A stretch of DNA of 64,000 nt, taken from Halomonas alkaliantarctica. Lineage in GTDB: Bacteria > Pseudomonadota > Gammaproteobacteria > Pseudomonadales > Halomonadaceae. The first letter of the stretch is position 1. Each line of letters opens with the position of its first letter. Both the position numbers and the translations under genes were made by a program. Under the pieces are notes generated by a model. The model saw only the letters and a program-made list of their open reading frames with translations. It did not search any database and was not told the origin of the DNA. Positions 34,294-42,649 of the stretch are shown piece after piece. The DNA lies in the NCBI RefSeq assembly GCF_029854215.1, contig NZ_CP122961.1:3224001-3288000 (forward strand). Reading direction: 5' to 3'.

Positions 34294-34827
34294 TTAATCT
34301 GCGGGTTGGCAAAAGCCGGCTTCGGCGGGAATGGAAACGCAGTCGCCTACTTTGATACCACGCTCGGCAAAATAGCCACCGTTGACCTCTAGCGCCGAAT
34401 GGTAAGCCGCACCCGCCGGATAAGAGGGGCAGTCACTTGGCGACGAGGATTCACAGGGCGGCATGGTATTAATCGCCACGATCCGCCCGTCGCTATCGAT
34501 AAAAGCAATATCGAGAGGAATCAGCGTGCGATACATCCAAAAAGCATTGTTAGCGGACTGCTCGCTCTCAAAGCGGAACAGCATGCCGCGCGCTTCAGGC
34601 AAGTTCTCACGCCCCATTAATCCCCGCTGGCGCTGAGAAACCGTTTCGGCCACTTCCACCTCTAAACGATGTGGACCACCCTCGCTGTGAATAGCCAGCG
34701 CCAGCGTCTGCATCTCTTTCGCCGCCGCCTGCCCCCAGGCAAACGAGCTGATTAGCGACATCGGCAGCAGTGCCGCCAGCGGTAACAGTAACGACGCTTT
34801 GAGCAGCGTGCGACGCGTTGGATCCAT
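34294..34827 (-). CDS. DUF192 family exported protein with Tat-like signal
   Basis: A 177-residue exported protein. The N-terminus TRRTLLKASLLLPLAALLPMSLISSFAWG has a twin-arginine pair followed by a hydrophobic run, suggesting Tat export. The DUF192 core is unmistakable: ETVSQRQRGLMGRENLPEARGMLFRFE, FWMYRTLIPLDIAFIDSDGRIVAI and a late NGGYFAERGIKVGD. Its function is not established. It follows modC by 2 bases and is last in the pyk-modABC unit. A segment at 34489-34526 is duplicated at the EamA end. Confidence 0.88.
   Translation of the reverse strand: MDPTRRTLLKASLLLPLAALLPMSLISSFAWGQAAAKEMQTLALAIHSEGGPHRLEVEVAETVSQRQRGLMGRENLPEARGMLFRFESEQSANNAFWMYRTLIPLDIAFIDSDGRIVAINTMPPCESSSPSDCPSYPAGAAYHSALEVNGGYFAERGIKVGDCVSIPAEAGFCQPAD
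34489..34526. repeat. DUF192-derived repeat, copy 2 (in intact gene)
   Basis: The counterpart of 33409-33446, inside the DUF192 reading frame. The two copies are direct repeats with the ParA gene between them. Confidence 0.75.
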
Positions 34828-34829
34828 GC

Positions 34830-35978
34830 TTACTTCCTTTTGTCATGCGCATCTGCGCGAACTCGGTGGCCTGGCATCAGGTGAATGCCTGCCGCCAGCA
34901 ACGAAACGTTCACCATTGCACCGCGGGTTAACTGGTTACGCCGCGCGGCATGGGTGGCAATATCGAAACGTAACATATCGCCATGATTGGCGCGCAGTGA
35001 AACTGACGTAATGCCACCAAGCACCACCAACTCTTCAACCGAGGCAGCAAGCGGGTTCTCCCGCTCGCCTTGCGAAGGCCGGTCACGGCGGTGAAGCACA
35101 ATATCTGATGGTGGCAGATACCAGGCCACCTTTTCTCCCAGTGGCAGATTGGCGAGCCCTTCGACGACTTCCAAGTAAGTTCCCCCCCACTGCAGCCGCC
35201 GCTGCCCCTCTACCTCTACAACGGTGCCTTCAAACAGATTATGCCTGTCTAACAGGCGAGCAATCAGGGGCGATGTAGGGTGTCTAAACAGCGCCCCGGG
35301 AGCGGCTTGCTGCAAGCTTGCACCGTTATGCAGCACGCAGATTTGGTCGGCAAGTGCGGCAGCTTCCTCCAGATCGTGAGTCACCAGTACAATGGGAATC
35401 TGTATCTGTTCGCGTAGCAGCGCCAGCTCGCGCTGTAACCGCCGCCGAGTCACTTGATCCACCGCCGAAAACGGCTCATCGAGTAACAGTACTTTGGGGT
35501 CGCGGGCCAACGCTCGGGCCAGCGCTACGCGCTGGCGCTGGCCACCTGAAAGCGCATGAGGATAGCGCTTGCCCAACCCGTCTAGACGCACCTTGGCCAG
35601 CCACTGCTCGGCCTGTTCATGGCGCTGCGGTTGGGGCAAGTGGCGCAGTGGGAGTTGAATATTTTGCGAGGCGGTTAAGTGGGGGAACAGGGCGTAATCC
35701 TGAAACACCATGCCAACTTGCCTACGCTGGGGCGGAAGTGAATGCTTACGTTCAGCATCAAACCAAACGTCGCCAGCGCATTCCACACGCCCACTTTGAG
35801 GGCGATAGAGCCCGGCAATGGTGCGCAGCAGCGTGGTTTTTCCGCTGCCAGACGGCCCTACCAGCGCCAGCAGTTCGCCGGGTTGGCAGATAAACTCGGC
35901 GGCCAGCGGAATCGGCCCCGTTTGGTGGACCGCTACGCTTAGTCCTTCGATCGGCCCGCCGATGCGTGATTCAGCCAC
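34830..35978 (-). CDS. modC: molybdate ABC transporter ATP-binding protein
   Basis: A 382-residue ABC ATPase driving molybdate import. It shows the Walker A GPSGSGKTT, Q-loop VFQDYALFP, signature LSGGQRQRVALARALA, Walker B VLLLDEPFSAVD, H-loop THD, and C-terminal molybdate-binding (TOBE-like) regions, including LAASVEELVVLGGITSVSLRANHGD. The start is a GTG overlapping modB by 8 bases. It works with modB and modA upstream. The lineage-typical ModE regulator is not in the window. Confidence 0.92.
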   Translation of the reverse strand: MAESRIGGPIEGLSVAVHQTGPIPLAAEFICQPGELLALVGPSGSGKTTLLRTIAGLYRPQSGRVECAGDVWFDAERKHSLPPQRRQVGMVFQDYALFPHLTASQNIQLPLRHLPQPQRHEQAEQWLAKVRLDGLGKRYPHALSGGQRQRVALARALARDPKVLLLDEPFSAVDQVTRRRLQRELALLREQIQIPIVLVTHDLEEAAALADQICVLHNGASLQQAAPGALFRHPTSPLIARLLDRHNLFEGTVVEVEGQRRLQWGGTYLEVVEGLANLPLGEKVAWYLPPSDIVLHRRDRPSQGERENPLAASVEELVVLGGITSVSLRANHGDMLRFDIATHAARRNQLTRGAMVNVSLLAAGIHLMPGHRVRADAHDKRK

Positions 35979-36639
35979 GTGCCCACCGCCTGCGCCCGGC
36001 TAGCCCATAGACGAGCCCCAAGGTAATAAACGACACCAGCAGCAGCAGCGCCGACATCTGCGCAGCGCCCTGCTCATCGAAGGCTTGGACGCGATCATAG
36101 ATAGCAATCGCGAGGGTGCGGGTTTCGCCATCGATAGCGCCCCCCACCATCAAGATCACACCAAATTCGCCCAGCGTATGGGCAAAGGTGAGCGCTCCCG
36201 CCGACATAATCCCAGGCCACACCAAGGGCAGCTCGATGCGCAGCAGCGTTTGCCAGGGGCTCAACCCGCTGCACCAGGCCGCTTCCCTCAGGTTGTGGGG
36301 CACGTGCTCAAAGGCGCGCTGAATAGGCTGAACGGCAAATGGCAGGTTGGCAATAAGCGAGGCCAGCAATATACCCGTGAACGTGAAGTTCAGCCCGCCG
36401 CCGGTCAGGTTCGCCCAAAGCGCCCCCACCGGTGCATCACGGCCAAAGCTCATCAACAGATAAAAGCCCAGTACGGTAGGCGGCAATACCAGCGGCAGCG
36501 CAACGAATGCCTCGCATAGGCCTTTACCCCGGAAACGCGCGTAGGCCAGGGCACGGCCTAGCCAAATAGCAAAGGGGATAAGAATCAAGCAGGTGAACCC
36601 AGCGAGGCGAAGCGAGACTGAAAGCGCCGACCAATCCAT
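35971..36639 (-). CDS. modB: molybdate ABC transporter permease
   Basis: A 222-residue inner-membrane permease with about five membrane segments and the EAA-type loop REAAWCSGLSPWQTLLRIELPLVWPGI that contacts ModC. The opening DWSALSVSLRLAGFTCLILIPFAIWLGRALAYARFRGKGLCEAFVALPLVLPPTVLGFYLL is ModB-like. It lies 13 bases after modA and overlaps modC by 8 bases. Confidence 0.93.
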   Translation of the reverse strand: MDWSALSVSLRLAGFTCLILIPFAIWLGRALAYARFRGKGLCEAFVALPLVLPPTVLGFYLLMSFGRDAPVGALWANLTGGGLNFTFTGILLASLIANLPFAVQPIQRAFEHVPHNLREAAWCSGLSPWQTLLRIELPLVWPGIMSAGALTFAHTLGEFGVILMVGGAIDGETRTLAIAIYDRVQAFDEQGAAQMSALLLLVSFITLGLVYGLAGRRRWARG

Positions 36640-36652
36640 TAAGAGTCATCCA

Positions 36653-37438
36653 TTATTCGACGCTAAAGCCGTAGGTGCGCAAAATGGATTGGCCCTCTTC
36701 CTCTTGCAGCCACTGATAGAAGGCAGTGGCGACATCTCCAGCCTGGTTCGTCAACACCATGCGTTGTCGAAGCGGGTTATGCCAAGCTTCGGGGATAAGT
36801 ACGTACTCACTTCGCTCATTCAAACCGGGGGCCAGTGCCAAGGAGTAAGCCACCAGACCACCACGCGCATCGTCGGAAAGCGCAAACTGCGTAGCTTGGG
36901 AGACATTTTCGCCCAGCACGCGCAGCGATTCTGTTTGCTCCCACAGCCCGGCGTGCTCAAGCGTCTGCTGCGCCGCTACGCCGTAAGGCGCGTGCTCTGG
37001 GTTCGCCAGGGCGATTCGTTCAGTGGTACCGCTCTCTTGTGCTTCAAGTGCAGCGGCGACTCCAGCAAGCGGCGCATCGTCACTGGGTAAATCACCGCGC
37101 CCCGCTTGCTGCATCCACACTAATCGGCCAATGGCGTAGTTCACGCCCTCGTCCTGGGTGTGCCCCTCTTCATAGAGCGCTTGAACGTAGCGTTCGTCAG
37201 CAGAAAGATAGAGTTCAAAGGGCGCGCCCTGGGCAATTTGGCGGCGGAAGTTGCCGGATGAACCAAAGTTCAAGCGCAGATCGTGGCCGGTTTCCTGCTG
37301 AAACTGCTCGGCGGCCTCGGTCAGCGCAAACTGCAAATCAGAAGCGGCGGCGACGATAGGCGCCGCCGCTATGGCGGGGGCGCTTGTTAATAGCAAGCAG
37401 GCGAGCAGCAGCCCATGCGCTAATTTAGCTTTTAGCAT
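36653..37438 (-). CDS. modA: molybdate-binding periplasmic protein
   Basis: The oxyanion-binding component of the Mod transporter, about 261 residues, with a signal peptide ending near SAPAIAAA. The binding-site motifs are [17 protein letters not shown] and [30 protein letters not shown], with a later [16 protein letters not shown] choose the ATG at 37438 over a TTG at 37450. Either way it overlaps the pyk 3' end (14 bases from the ATG), so molybdate uptake and pyruvate kinase share a transcript or at least a junction. Confidence 0.92.
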   Translation of the reverse strand: MLKAKLAHGLLLACLLLTSAPAIAAAPIVAAASDLQFALTEAAEQFQQETGHDLRLNFGSSGNFRRQIAQGAPFELYLSADERYVQALYEEGHTQDEGVNYAIGRLVWMQQAGRGDLPSDDAPLAGVAAALEAQESGTTERIALANPEHAPYGVAAQQTLEHAGLWEQTESLRVLGENVSQATQFALSDDARGGLVAYSLALAPGLNERSEYVLIPEAWHNPLRQRMVLTNQAGDVATAFYQWLQEEEGQSILRTYGFSVE

Positions 37439-38900
37439 GCTCGTCAGCAATCTCCATAACCTTCATGGTATTGGTGCCGCCGTGAGCATTCATGTGATCA
37501 CCGCGGGTTAGGATCACGTGATCACCGGGCTTGGAGATACCGGTCTTCACCAGCAGTTCCAGCGCACGGTCATTCAGCTCTGTAGCGCTCATTTCGGAGG
37601 TATCGAACGGCAGCGAAACCACACCGCGATAAAGTGCCATGCGGCGCTGGGCGATAGGGTTATGCGCCAAGCCCACAATCGGCAGGCCGGAACGAATGCG
37701 CGACGCGATCAGCGGCGTATAGCCCGACGAGGTCATGCAGGCAATGGCAGTGACGCCGGTCATGTGGTTGGCTGCGTACATGGCGGAGAGCGCAATGGTC
37801 TCGTCAGGGCGGGTAAAGCCTTCATGAATTCGGTGACCGGACTCCTGGGCGGTCTTTTCCCGTTCAGCTCCCAGGCAAACACGTGACATGGCTTCTACGG
37901 TTTCCAGCGGGTAGTCGCCCGCCGCGGTTTCCGCCGAGAGCATGACCGCATCGCTGCCATCCAATACAGCGTTAGCGACGTCAAAGACTTCGGCACGGGT
38001 AGGTAGCGGTGCCGAAATCATGCTTTCCATCATCTGCGTGGCAGTAATGACGGCACGGTTGAGCGAGCGGGCGCGCTTGATCATGCGCTTTTGCACACCA
38101 ACCAGCTTGGCATCGCCAATTTCTACGCCGAGATCGCCCCGCGCTACCATGACCGCTTCAGACGCTTCGATAATGCCATCCAGGGTAGCGTCATCAGCAA
38201 CCGCTTCTGCGCGTTCGACCTTGGCGACCAGGCCAATCTCCTTACCCGCCTCGCCCAGTAAACGGCGTGCTTCGAGCATGTCTTCCGCATGACGGGGGAA
38301 GGAAATGGCCAGGTAGTCGACGCCAATTTCAACAGCGGTTTTCAGGTCTTCCTTATCTTTCTCGGTCAATGCTGGAGCGGAGAGCCCGCCGCCCTGCTTG
38401 TTGATGCCCTTATGGTTGGAGAGCTTGCCACCCACGACCACCGTGGTATGCACCTGTTGGCCTTCAACGCGGGCCACGTCAAGCACCAAGCGCCCATCGT
38501 CTAACAGCAGGCGGTCACCGGCGGTGACGTCCTGCGACAAGGTTTTGTAGTCGCAGCCTACTTGATGTATATCGCCCGCATCGCCATCGAGCGCCATATC
38601 GAGAATAAACGGCTGGCCCTCTTTGAGTACTACGGCACCATCCCTAAACCGCGCAATACGAATTTTCGGACCTTGCAGATCGCCCAGAACCGCTACGCTG
38701 CGACCTAGCGTGGCGGCGATTTCACGTACCTCGGTTAACCGGCGGCGGTGATCATCTGCGGTACCATGGGAGAAATTAAGACGCACCACATCCACACCCG
38801 CCTTGAGCATGGCTTCCAACATGCCCTTCCGGTCGCTGGCAGGCCCAAGAGTGGCGACAATTTTGGTACGACGGATCGAGGAGAAGTGCAGTGCGTTCAT
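37425..38900 (-). CDS. pyk: pyruvate kinase
   Basis: A 491-residue glycolytic enzyme that converts phosphoenolpyruvate and ADP to pyruvate and ATP. It has the N-terminal [26 protein letters not shown], and the catalytic block with Lys, Glu and Asp ([25 protein letters not shown]). Further matches are [31 protein letters not shown], and a C-terminal regulatory domain ending [16 protein letters not shown]. The length fits PykA-type enzymes. The ribosome site is weak. It heads the unit that continues into modABC, an unusual neighbour pairing. Confidence 0.95.
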   Translation of the reverse strand: MNALHFSSIRRTKIVATLGPASDRKGMLEAMLKAGVDVVRLNFSHGTADDHRRRLTEVREIAATLGRSVAVLGDLQGPKIRIARFRDGAVVLKEGQPFILDMALDGDAGDIHQVGCDYKTLSQDVTAGDRLLLDDGRLVLDVARVEGQQVHTTVVVGGKLSNHKGINKQGGGLSAPALTEKDKEDLKTAVEIGVDYLAISFPRHAEDMLEARRLLGEAGKEIGLVAKVERAEAVADDATLDGIIEASEAVMVARGDLGVEIGDAKLVGVQKRMIKRARSLNRAVITATQMMESMISAPLPTRAEVFDVANAVLDGSDAVMLSAETAAGDYPLETVEAMSRVCLGAEREKTAQESGHRIHEGFTRPDETIALSAMYAANHMTGVTAIACMTSSGYTPLIASRIRSGLPIVGLAHNPIAQRRMALYRGVVSLPFDTSEMSATELNDRALELLVKTGISKPGDHVILTRGDHMNAHGGTNTMKVMEIADEHAKS

Positions 38901-39018
38901 TATGTTCCAACCATGCGAATTAACGTGTAGTGACTCGTTAGAGTGACCTTATTTCATCACCCTAGCTTATCAGTTTAACGCGTGCGATATGACAGCAGTG
39001 CAACACATCAAGCGCGGA

Positions 39019-39507
39019 TTACTTCAACGTCACCGTGATCGCCAAGGGAAACTCATCGCAGTTATTGCCATCACCGCCCCGATCCACCACTAAAAACTCG
39101 CCTTCACGCTCCAGCACCGACTGAATAGCATGCCATGTACCCGCGCGGTAGTTCACACCTTGGCGGCCATCGGTAACAAAGGCGCGCACATCGTCAGGGT
39201 TGATGTGCTCACCAGGCGGCGCCACCACCACAATAAAACGCTCCTGATGAAGCGGCATAAAGGCCTGACTGCCCTGGGGGTGACGCTCCAGGAACGTTAG
39301 CTCCAGCGGCAGTGTAATCGGCTGGCTCACGAAGATATTAATCAGCGTATGGGCGTTTTCACCCAAGGTTTCTACCTTGGCCAGATCATGGTGACGCTGG
39401 GTGCGCCCGGCGTTAATGGGAAACGACTTCGATGTACGTGCATCCATCACATCGCCAAAAGGAGCGAAGGCTTCAGCCGTTAGCGGCTCGGCTTTTAGTT
39501 CTAGCAT
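39019..39507 (-). CDS. allA: ureidoglycolate lyase
   Basis: A 162-residue cupin-fold enzyme that splits ureidoglycolate into glyoxylate and urea, the last step of allantoin breakdown. Family runs are EAFAPFGDVMDARTSKSFPINAGRTQRHHDLAKVE, LTFLERHPQGSQAFMPL, and RAGTWHAIQSVLEREGEFLVVDRGGDGNNCDEF. It lies downstream of allE on the minus strand, separated by the structured 93-base element. Two upstream genes, allE and (farther off) puuE, supply its pathway. Confidence 0.95.
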   Translation of the reverse strand: MLELKAEPLTAEAFAPFGDVMDARTSKSFPINAGRTQRHHDLAKVETLGENAHTLINIFVSQPITLPLELTFLERHPQGSQAFMPLHQERFIVVVAPPGEHINPDDVRAFVTDGRQGVNYRAGTWHAIQSVLEREGEFLVVDRGGDGNNCDEFPLAITVTLK

Positions 39508-39547
39508 AGAGTTATCCTTGAAAGCTGCCCTTGAGATATATCTCAGT

Positions 39548-39640
39548 CGAGGGCAGGCCTACGAGGAGGCGCTGTGAACCCATCCTTGGGCGCTACCTAT
39601 GCCATCCATGGCATAGGACCTCCTCTTCGGCCTGCCCTCG
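39548..39640. repeat. structured palindromic element (three-way junction) between allE and allA
   Basis: A 93-base imperfect palindrome. The outer stem is CGAGGGCAGGCC (39548-39559) with GGCCTGCCCTCG (39629-39640), continued by GAGGAGG (39563-39569) with CCTCCTC (39619-39625). Inside are CCCA-TCCT-TGGG and a 10-bp hairpin CCTATGCCAT / ATGGCATAGG. I recall similar palindromes scattered in other Halomonas genomes but cannot check this. Probably a REP/MITE-like extragenic repeat. Confidence 0.7.
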
Positions 39641-39646
39641 CCTTTC

Positions 39647-40492
39647 TTATCGTGCACTTAGGCGAAGAGAGGCATGGCGATTAACATCTTTATACAACAG
39701 GTACCGGAACGGCCCAGGGCCAGCGGCGTAGCAGGCCTGGGGGCAGAAGGCGCGTAGCCACATGAAGTCCCCGGCTTCTACCTCTACCCAATTTTGATTC
39801 AGGTGATAAACAGCTTTGCCTTCAAGCACGTAGAGACCGTGCTCCATGACATGAGTTTCATCGAAAGGAATCACGCCGCCGGGCTGAAAGGTCACGATAT
39901 TGACGTGCATATCGTGGCGGACGTCCGCAGGGTCGACAAAACGCGTAGTGGCCCAGCGCCCTTCTGTGCCCGGCATTTCGATAGGCGCAATATCCTGCTC
40001 GTTGGTCACAAACGCCTTTGGCACCTCGAGTCCTTCCACAAACTCATACGCCTTGCGTACCCAGTGGAAACGCACCGGCGCGTTTGATTCGTTGCGCACC
40101 TGCCACGAACTGCCAGGGGGAATAAACGCATAGCCGCCGGGCTGCATAGTGTGGCGCTCGCCTGACAAAGTAAGCGTTAACTCACCCTCCACAATAAACA
40201 GCACGCCTTCCGCCTGGGGGTCTGGCTCAGGCTTGTCACTGCCACCCTGGGGCTGGACTTCCATAATGTACTGGGAGAACGTCTCGGCAAACCCCGACAG
40301 TGGCCGCGCCAGCACCCACAGCCGAGTGCCTTCCCAAAACGGCAGATTGCTGGTGACGATATCGCGCATCACACCTTTGGGAATCAGCGCGTACGCTTCA
40401 GTGAATACAGCACGGTCAGCGGTAATTTGGGTTTGCGGTGGGTGTCCACCGGTGGGGGCATAGTAGTTAGCCGAGCGACTATTGGTTGGCAT
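39647..40492 (-). CDS. allE: (S)-ureidoglycine aminohydrolase
   Basis: A 281-residue bicupin that hydrolyses (S)-ureidoglycine to ureidoglycolate and ammonia. The two cupin cores are visible: SDKPEPDPQAEGVLFIVEGELTLTL and GGVIPFDETHVMEHGLYVLEGKAVYHLNQNWVEVEAGDFMWLRAFCPQACYA. The latter holds the metal ligands Glu, His, His and Gln. GGGAG precedes the start. A perfect TTGTATACAA operator lies 70 bases upstream (40562-40571). The enzyme that makes its substrate, AllC, is not in the window. Confidence 0.95.
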   Translation of the reverse strand: MPTNSRSANYYAPTGGHPPQTQITADRAVFTEAYALIPKGVMRDIVTSNLPFWEGTRLWVLARPLSGFAETFSQYIMEVQPQGGSDKPEPDPQAEGVLFIVEGELTLTLSGERHTMQPGGYAFIPPGSSWQVRNESNAPVRFHWVRKAYEFVEGLEVPKAFVTNEQDIAPIEMPGTEGRWATTRFVDPADVRHDMHVNIVTFQPGGVIPFDETHVMEHGLYVLEGKAVYHLNQNWVEVEAGDFMWLRAFCPQACYAAGPGPFRYLLYKDVNRHASLRLSAR

Positions 40493-40561
40493 TATTTCTC
40501 CCTTTTAGTTAAGCGTAGCGTGTTGGTCGGCTGTCTTTACCACAGCTCTATGTATTCACTC

Positions 40562-40571
40562 TTGTATACAA
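40562..40571. promoter_or_regulatory. purine-regulon operator 1 (TTGTATACAA), allE promoter
   Basis: Perfect 10-base palindrome upstream of allE, identical to the sites at 45735, 45928 and 55328. It fits the GntR/FCD half-site pattern TNGT...ACNA. The regulator encoded at 52289 is the likely ligand. Confidence 0.75.
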
Positions 40572-40601
40572 TATTACGCTAGGCTTTGTCGTCTAAAAAG
40601 A

Positions 40602-41330
40602 CTAGAGCACGGCAGAAATAAACTGTTTCAACTCGGGCGTTTGTGGGTTGCTGAATAGTTCGCTGGGAACGCCCTCTTCATGGATGCGCCCCTGGTGCAT
40701 AAACACCACGCGGTCGGCCACATCACGGGCAAAACTCATTTCGTGGGTGACCAAAATCAGCGTCATGCCCTCTGCCGCCAACGCTTCTAATACGCGCAGC
40801 ACCTCCCCAACCAACTCTGGGTCAAGGGCAGACGTCACCTCATCGCAGAGCATCACTTTAGGGCGCATGGCCAATGCCCGAGCGATGGCGACCCGCTGCT
40901 GCTGCCCACCGGACAGCTGCGCCGGATAGGCATCGTATTTGTCCGAGAGGCCGACTTTCTCAAGCACTTCGCGGGCAATTTTATCAACGTCAGCCTTCTC
41001 TTCACCACGCACTACCAGCGGCGCCAAACAGACGTTTTCACCCACGGTTTTATGGGGAAACAGGTTAAAGCTTTGGAATACCATGCCGACGTTTTCACTC
41101 AGCTCTTTGGGCGACATCGACGCCGCATCGAGCTGCTTATCGGCAATGGTGATCTCGCCGCTGTCGTGTTTTTCCAGCTGATTCAGGCAGCGCAGCAGGG
41201 TACTTTTACCCGAGCCACTGCGGCCAATAATCGCCACCACTTCGCCTTCCGCAACCGACAGGCTGATACCTTTAAGCACTTCCAGGTCGCCAAAGGCTTT
41301 ATGAACGTTATTAACGTAAACCAGCGTCAT
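40602..41330 (-). CDS. polar amino acid-type ABC transporter ATP-binding protein
   Basis: A 242-residue ABC ATPase of the GlnQ type. Walker A is IGRSGSGKSTLLRCLN, Q-loop VFQSFNLFPHKT, signature LSGGQQQRVAIARALA, Walker B VMLCDEVTSALDPELV, and H-loop THEMSFARDVADRV. The start at 41330 (MTLVYVNNVHKAFG) matches the family; 26 upstream codons are not family-like and lie inside the permease gene. It overlaps the permease gene upstream by 20 bases. It is last in the four-gene unit (binding protein, two permeases, ATPase) that sits between allE and the RpiR gene. Confidence 0.93.
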   Translation of the reverse strand: MTLVYVNNVHKAFGDLEVLKGISLSVAEGEVVAIIGRSGSGKSTLLRCLNQLEKHDSGEITIADKQLDAASMSPKELSENVGMVFQSFNLFPHKTVGENVCLAPLVVRGEEKADVDKIAREVLEKVGLSDKYDAYPAQLSGGQQQRVAIARALAMRPKVMLCDEVTSALDPELVGEVLRVLEALAAEGMTLILVTHEMSFARDVADRVVFMHQGRIHEEGVPSELFSNPQTPELKQFISAVL

Positions 41331-41967
41331 AGAGCTTTTTCTCCAGATAGCGCGCATAGCAGGAAAGTGGGTAGCACAGCGCGAAGTAAAGCAGAGCCAC
41401 AAGGGCAAAGATGGTGAAGGGTTCGAAGGTGGCGTTATTGAGCATGGTGCCCGCCTTGGTCAGCTCGACAAAGCCAATGATGGAGGCCAACGCCGTGCCT
41501 TTGATGACCTGTACCGAGAAACCTACCGTAGGCGGAATCGAAAGCCGCAGCGCCTGAGGCAGAATGACATGGCGCATGGTCTGGAAGTAGTTCATGCCCA
41601 GCACCCTCGATGCGTGCCACTGCCCTTTGGCCACCGCCTCTAAACAACCGCGCCAGATGTCACATAGGAAAGCACTGGTGAACAGCGTCAGTGCGATGGA
41701 AGCCGCCAGCCAGGCAGAGATCGGATGGCCCATGGCGGCAGCGCCAAAGAAGATCAAGAACAGCTGCATCAACAGCGGCGTGCCCTGGAACAAGTCAACA
41801 TAAAGTGACGTTAAGCGCTGCAGCCAGCGATTGCTGGAGAGACGCATAAAAGTCAGTAACAGCCCCACCGTCGCACCGCCTGCAAAGGCAATCAGTGAAA
41901 GAACAATGGTCCAGCGGGCTGCCAGCAGCAGGTTGCGCAGAATGTCCCAAAAGGTGAACTCAATCAT
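41311..41967 (-). CDS. polar amino acid-type ABC transporter permease
   Basis: A 218-residue HisM/GlnP-type permease with an EAA-like loop (EAVAKGQWHASRVLGMNYFQTMRHVILPQALRLSIPPTVGFSVQVIKGTALASIIGFVELTKAG). Five membrane segments are expected. It starts within the ATGA overlap with the other permease gene. Together the two permeases form the heterodimeric channel. Confidence 0.92.
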   Translation of the reverse strand: MIEFTFWDILRNLLLAARWTIVLSLIAFAGGATVGLLLTFMRLSSNRWLQRLTSLYVDLFQGTPLLMQLFLIFFGAAAMGHPISAWLAASIALTLFTSAFLCDIWRGCLEAVAKGQWHASRVLGMNYFQTMRHVILPQALRLSIPPTVGFSVQVIKGTALASIIGFVELTKAGTMLNNATFEPFTIFALVALLYFALCYPLSCYARYLEKKLYDAGLR

Positions 41968-42641
41968 CGTTGTTCTCCTTGCTGATAGGCGAATACGCGC
42001 TTGCCCACCAGCATAAAGCTACGCCGCATGCCGAAGGCGAGGAGCAAATAGACCAGCGTGATCAGCAGGTAGACTTCAAAGCTGCGAAAGTTGCGGGACT
42101 GGATAAAGTTAGCGGCGTAGGTCAGATCAAAAACCGAAATCTGCGACACCACCGCAGAACCCAGCATCACAATGATCGACTGACTAATGAGCGCGGGGTA
42201 AACGCGCGCAAAGGCAGGCACCAACACGACATGGCGAAAGCTTTGCAACGTGGTCATGCCCAATGCCCGCCCGGCTTCCAACTGCCCCTTGGCCGTGGCG
42301 CTAATCCCAGCGCGTAGAATCTCGGCGCTGTAAGCGGCCAGGTTGAGCGTCATGGCAATGAACGCCGCAGTGATGGCATCAATTTTGATGCCGAGCCCCG
42401 GTAGCCCGAAGAAGATAAAGAACAGTTGCACGATGAAGGGTGTGTTGCGGGTTACCTCGACGTAGCCGCCTAGCCCCCAGCGCACCCATGGCTGCGCATT
42501 CACGCGTAAATATGCTACCGCCACTGCCAGCGACAATCCCGTTAAGGTTGTCATCACGGTCAAAATGACCGTGGTGGTAAATCCTTTGAGAAGCTCACTG
42601 ACGTAGGGCAACAGGGTGAGAAAATCGAGTGTTGGCCCCAT
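41964..42641 (-). CDS. polar amino acid-type ABC transporter permease
   Basis: A 225-residue partner permease, again with the loop AGISATAKGQLEAGRALGMTTLQSFRHVVLVPAFARVYPALISQSIIVMLGSAVVSQISVFDLTY. It overlaps the next permease by 4 bases and lies 8 bases after the binding protein gene. The substrate is unknown; the location suggests a ureide or related nitrogen compound, which is inference only. Confidence 0.92.
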   Translation of the reverse strand: MGPTLDFLTLLPYVSELLKGFTTTVILTVMTTLTGLSLAVAVAYLRVNAQPWVRWGLGGYVEVTRNTPFIVQLFFIFFGLPGLGIKIDAITAAFIAMTLNLAAYSAEILRAGISATAKGQLEAGRALGMTTLQSFRHVVLVPAFARVYPALISQSIIVMLGSAVVSQISVFDLTYAANFIQSRNFRSFEVYLLITLVYLLLAFGMRRSFMLVGKRVFAYQQGEQR

Positions 42642-42649
42642 GTCGACCC

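Noticed and set aside
41331..41408. 26 extra N-terminal codons of the ABC ATPase
   Set aside because: They fall in the permease gene and do not match the family; the ATG at 41330 starts the conserved core.
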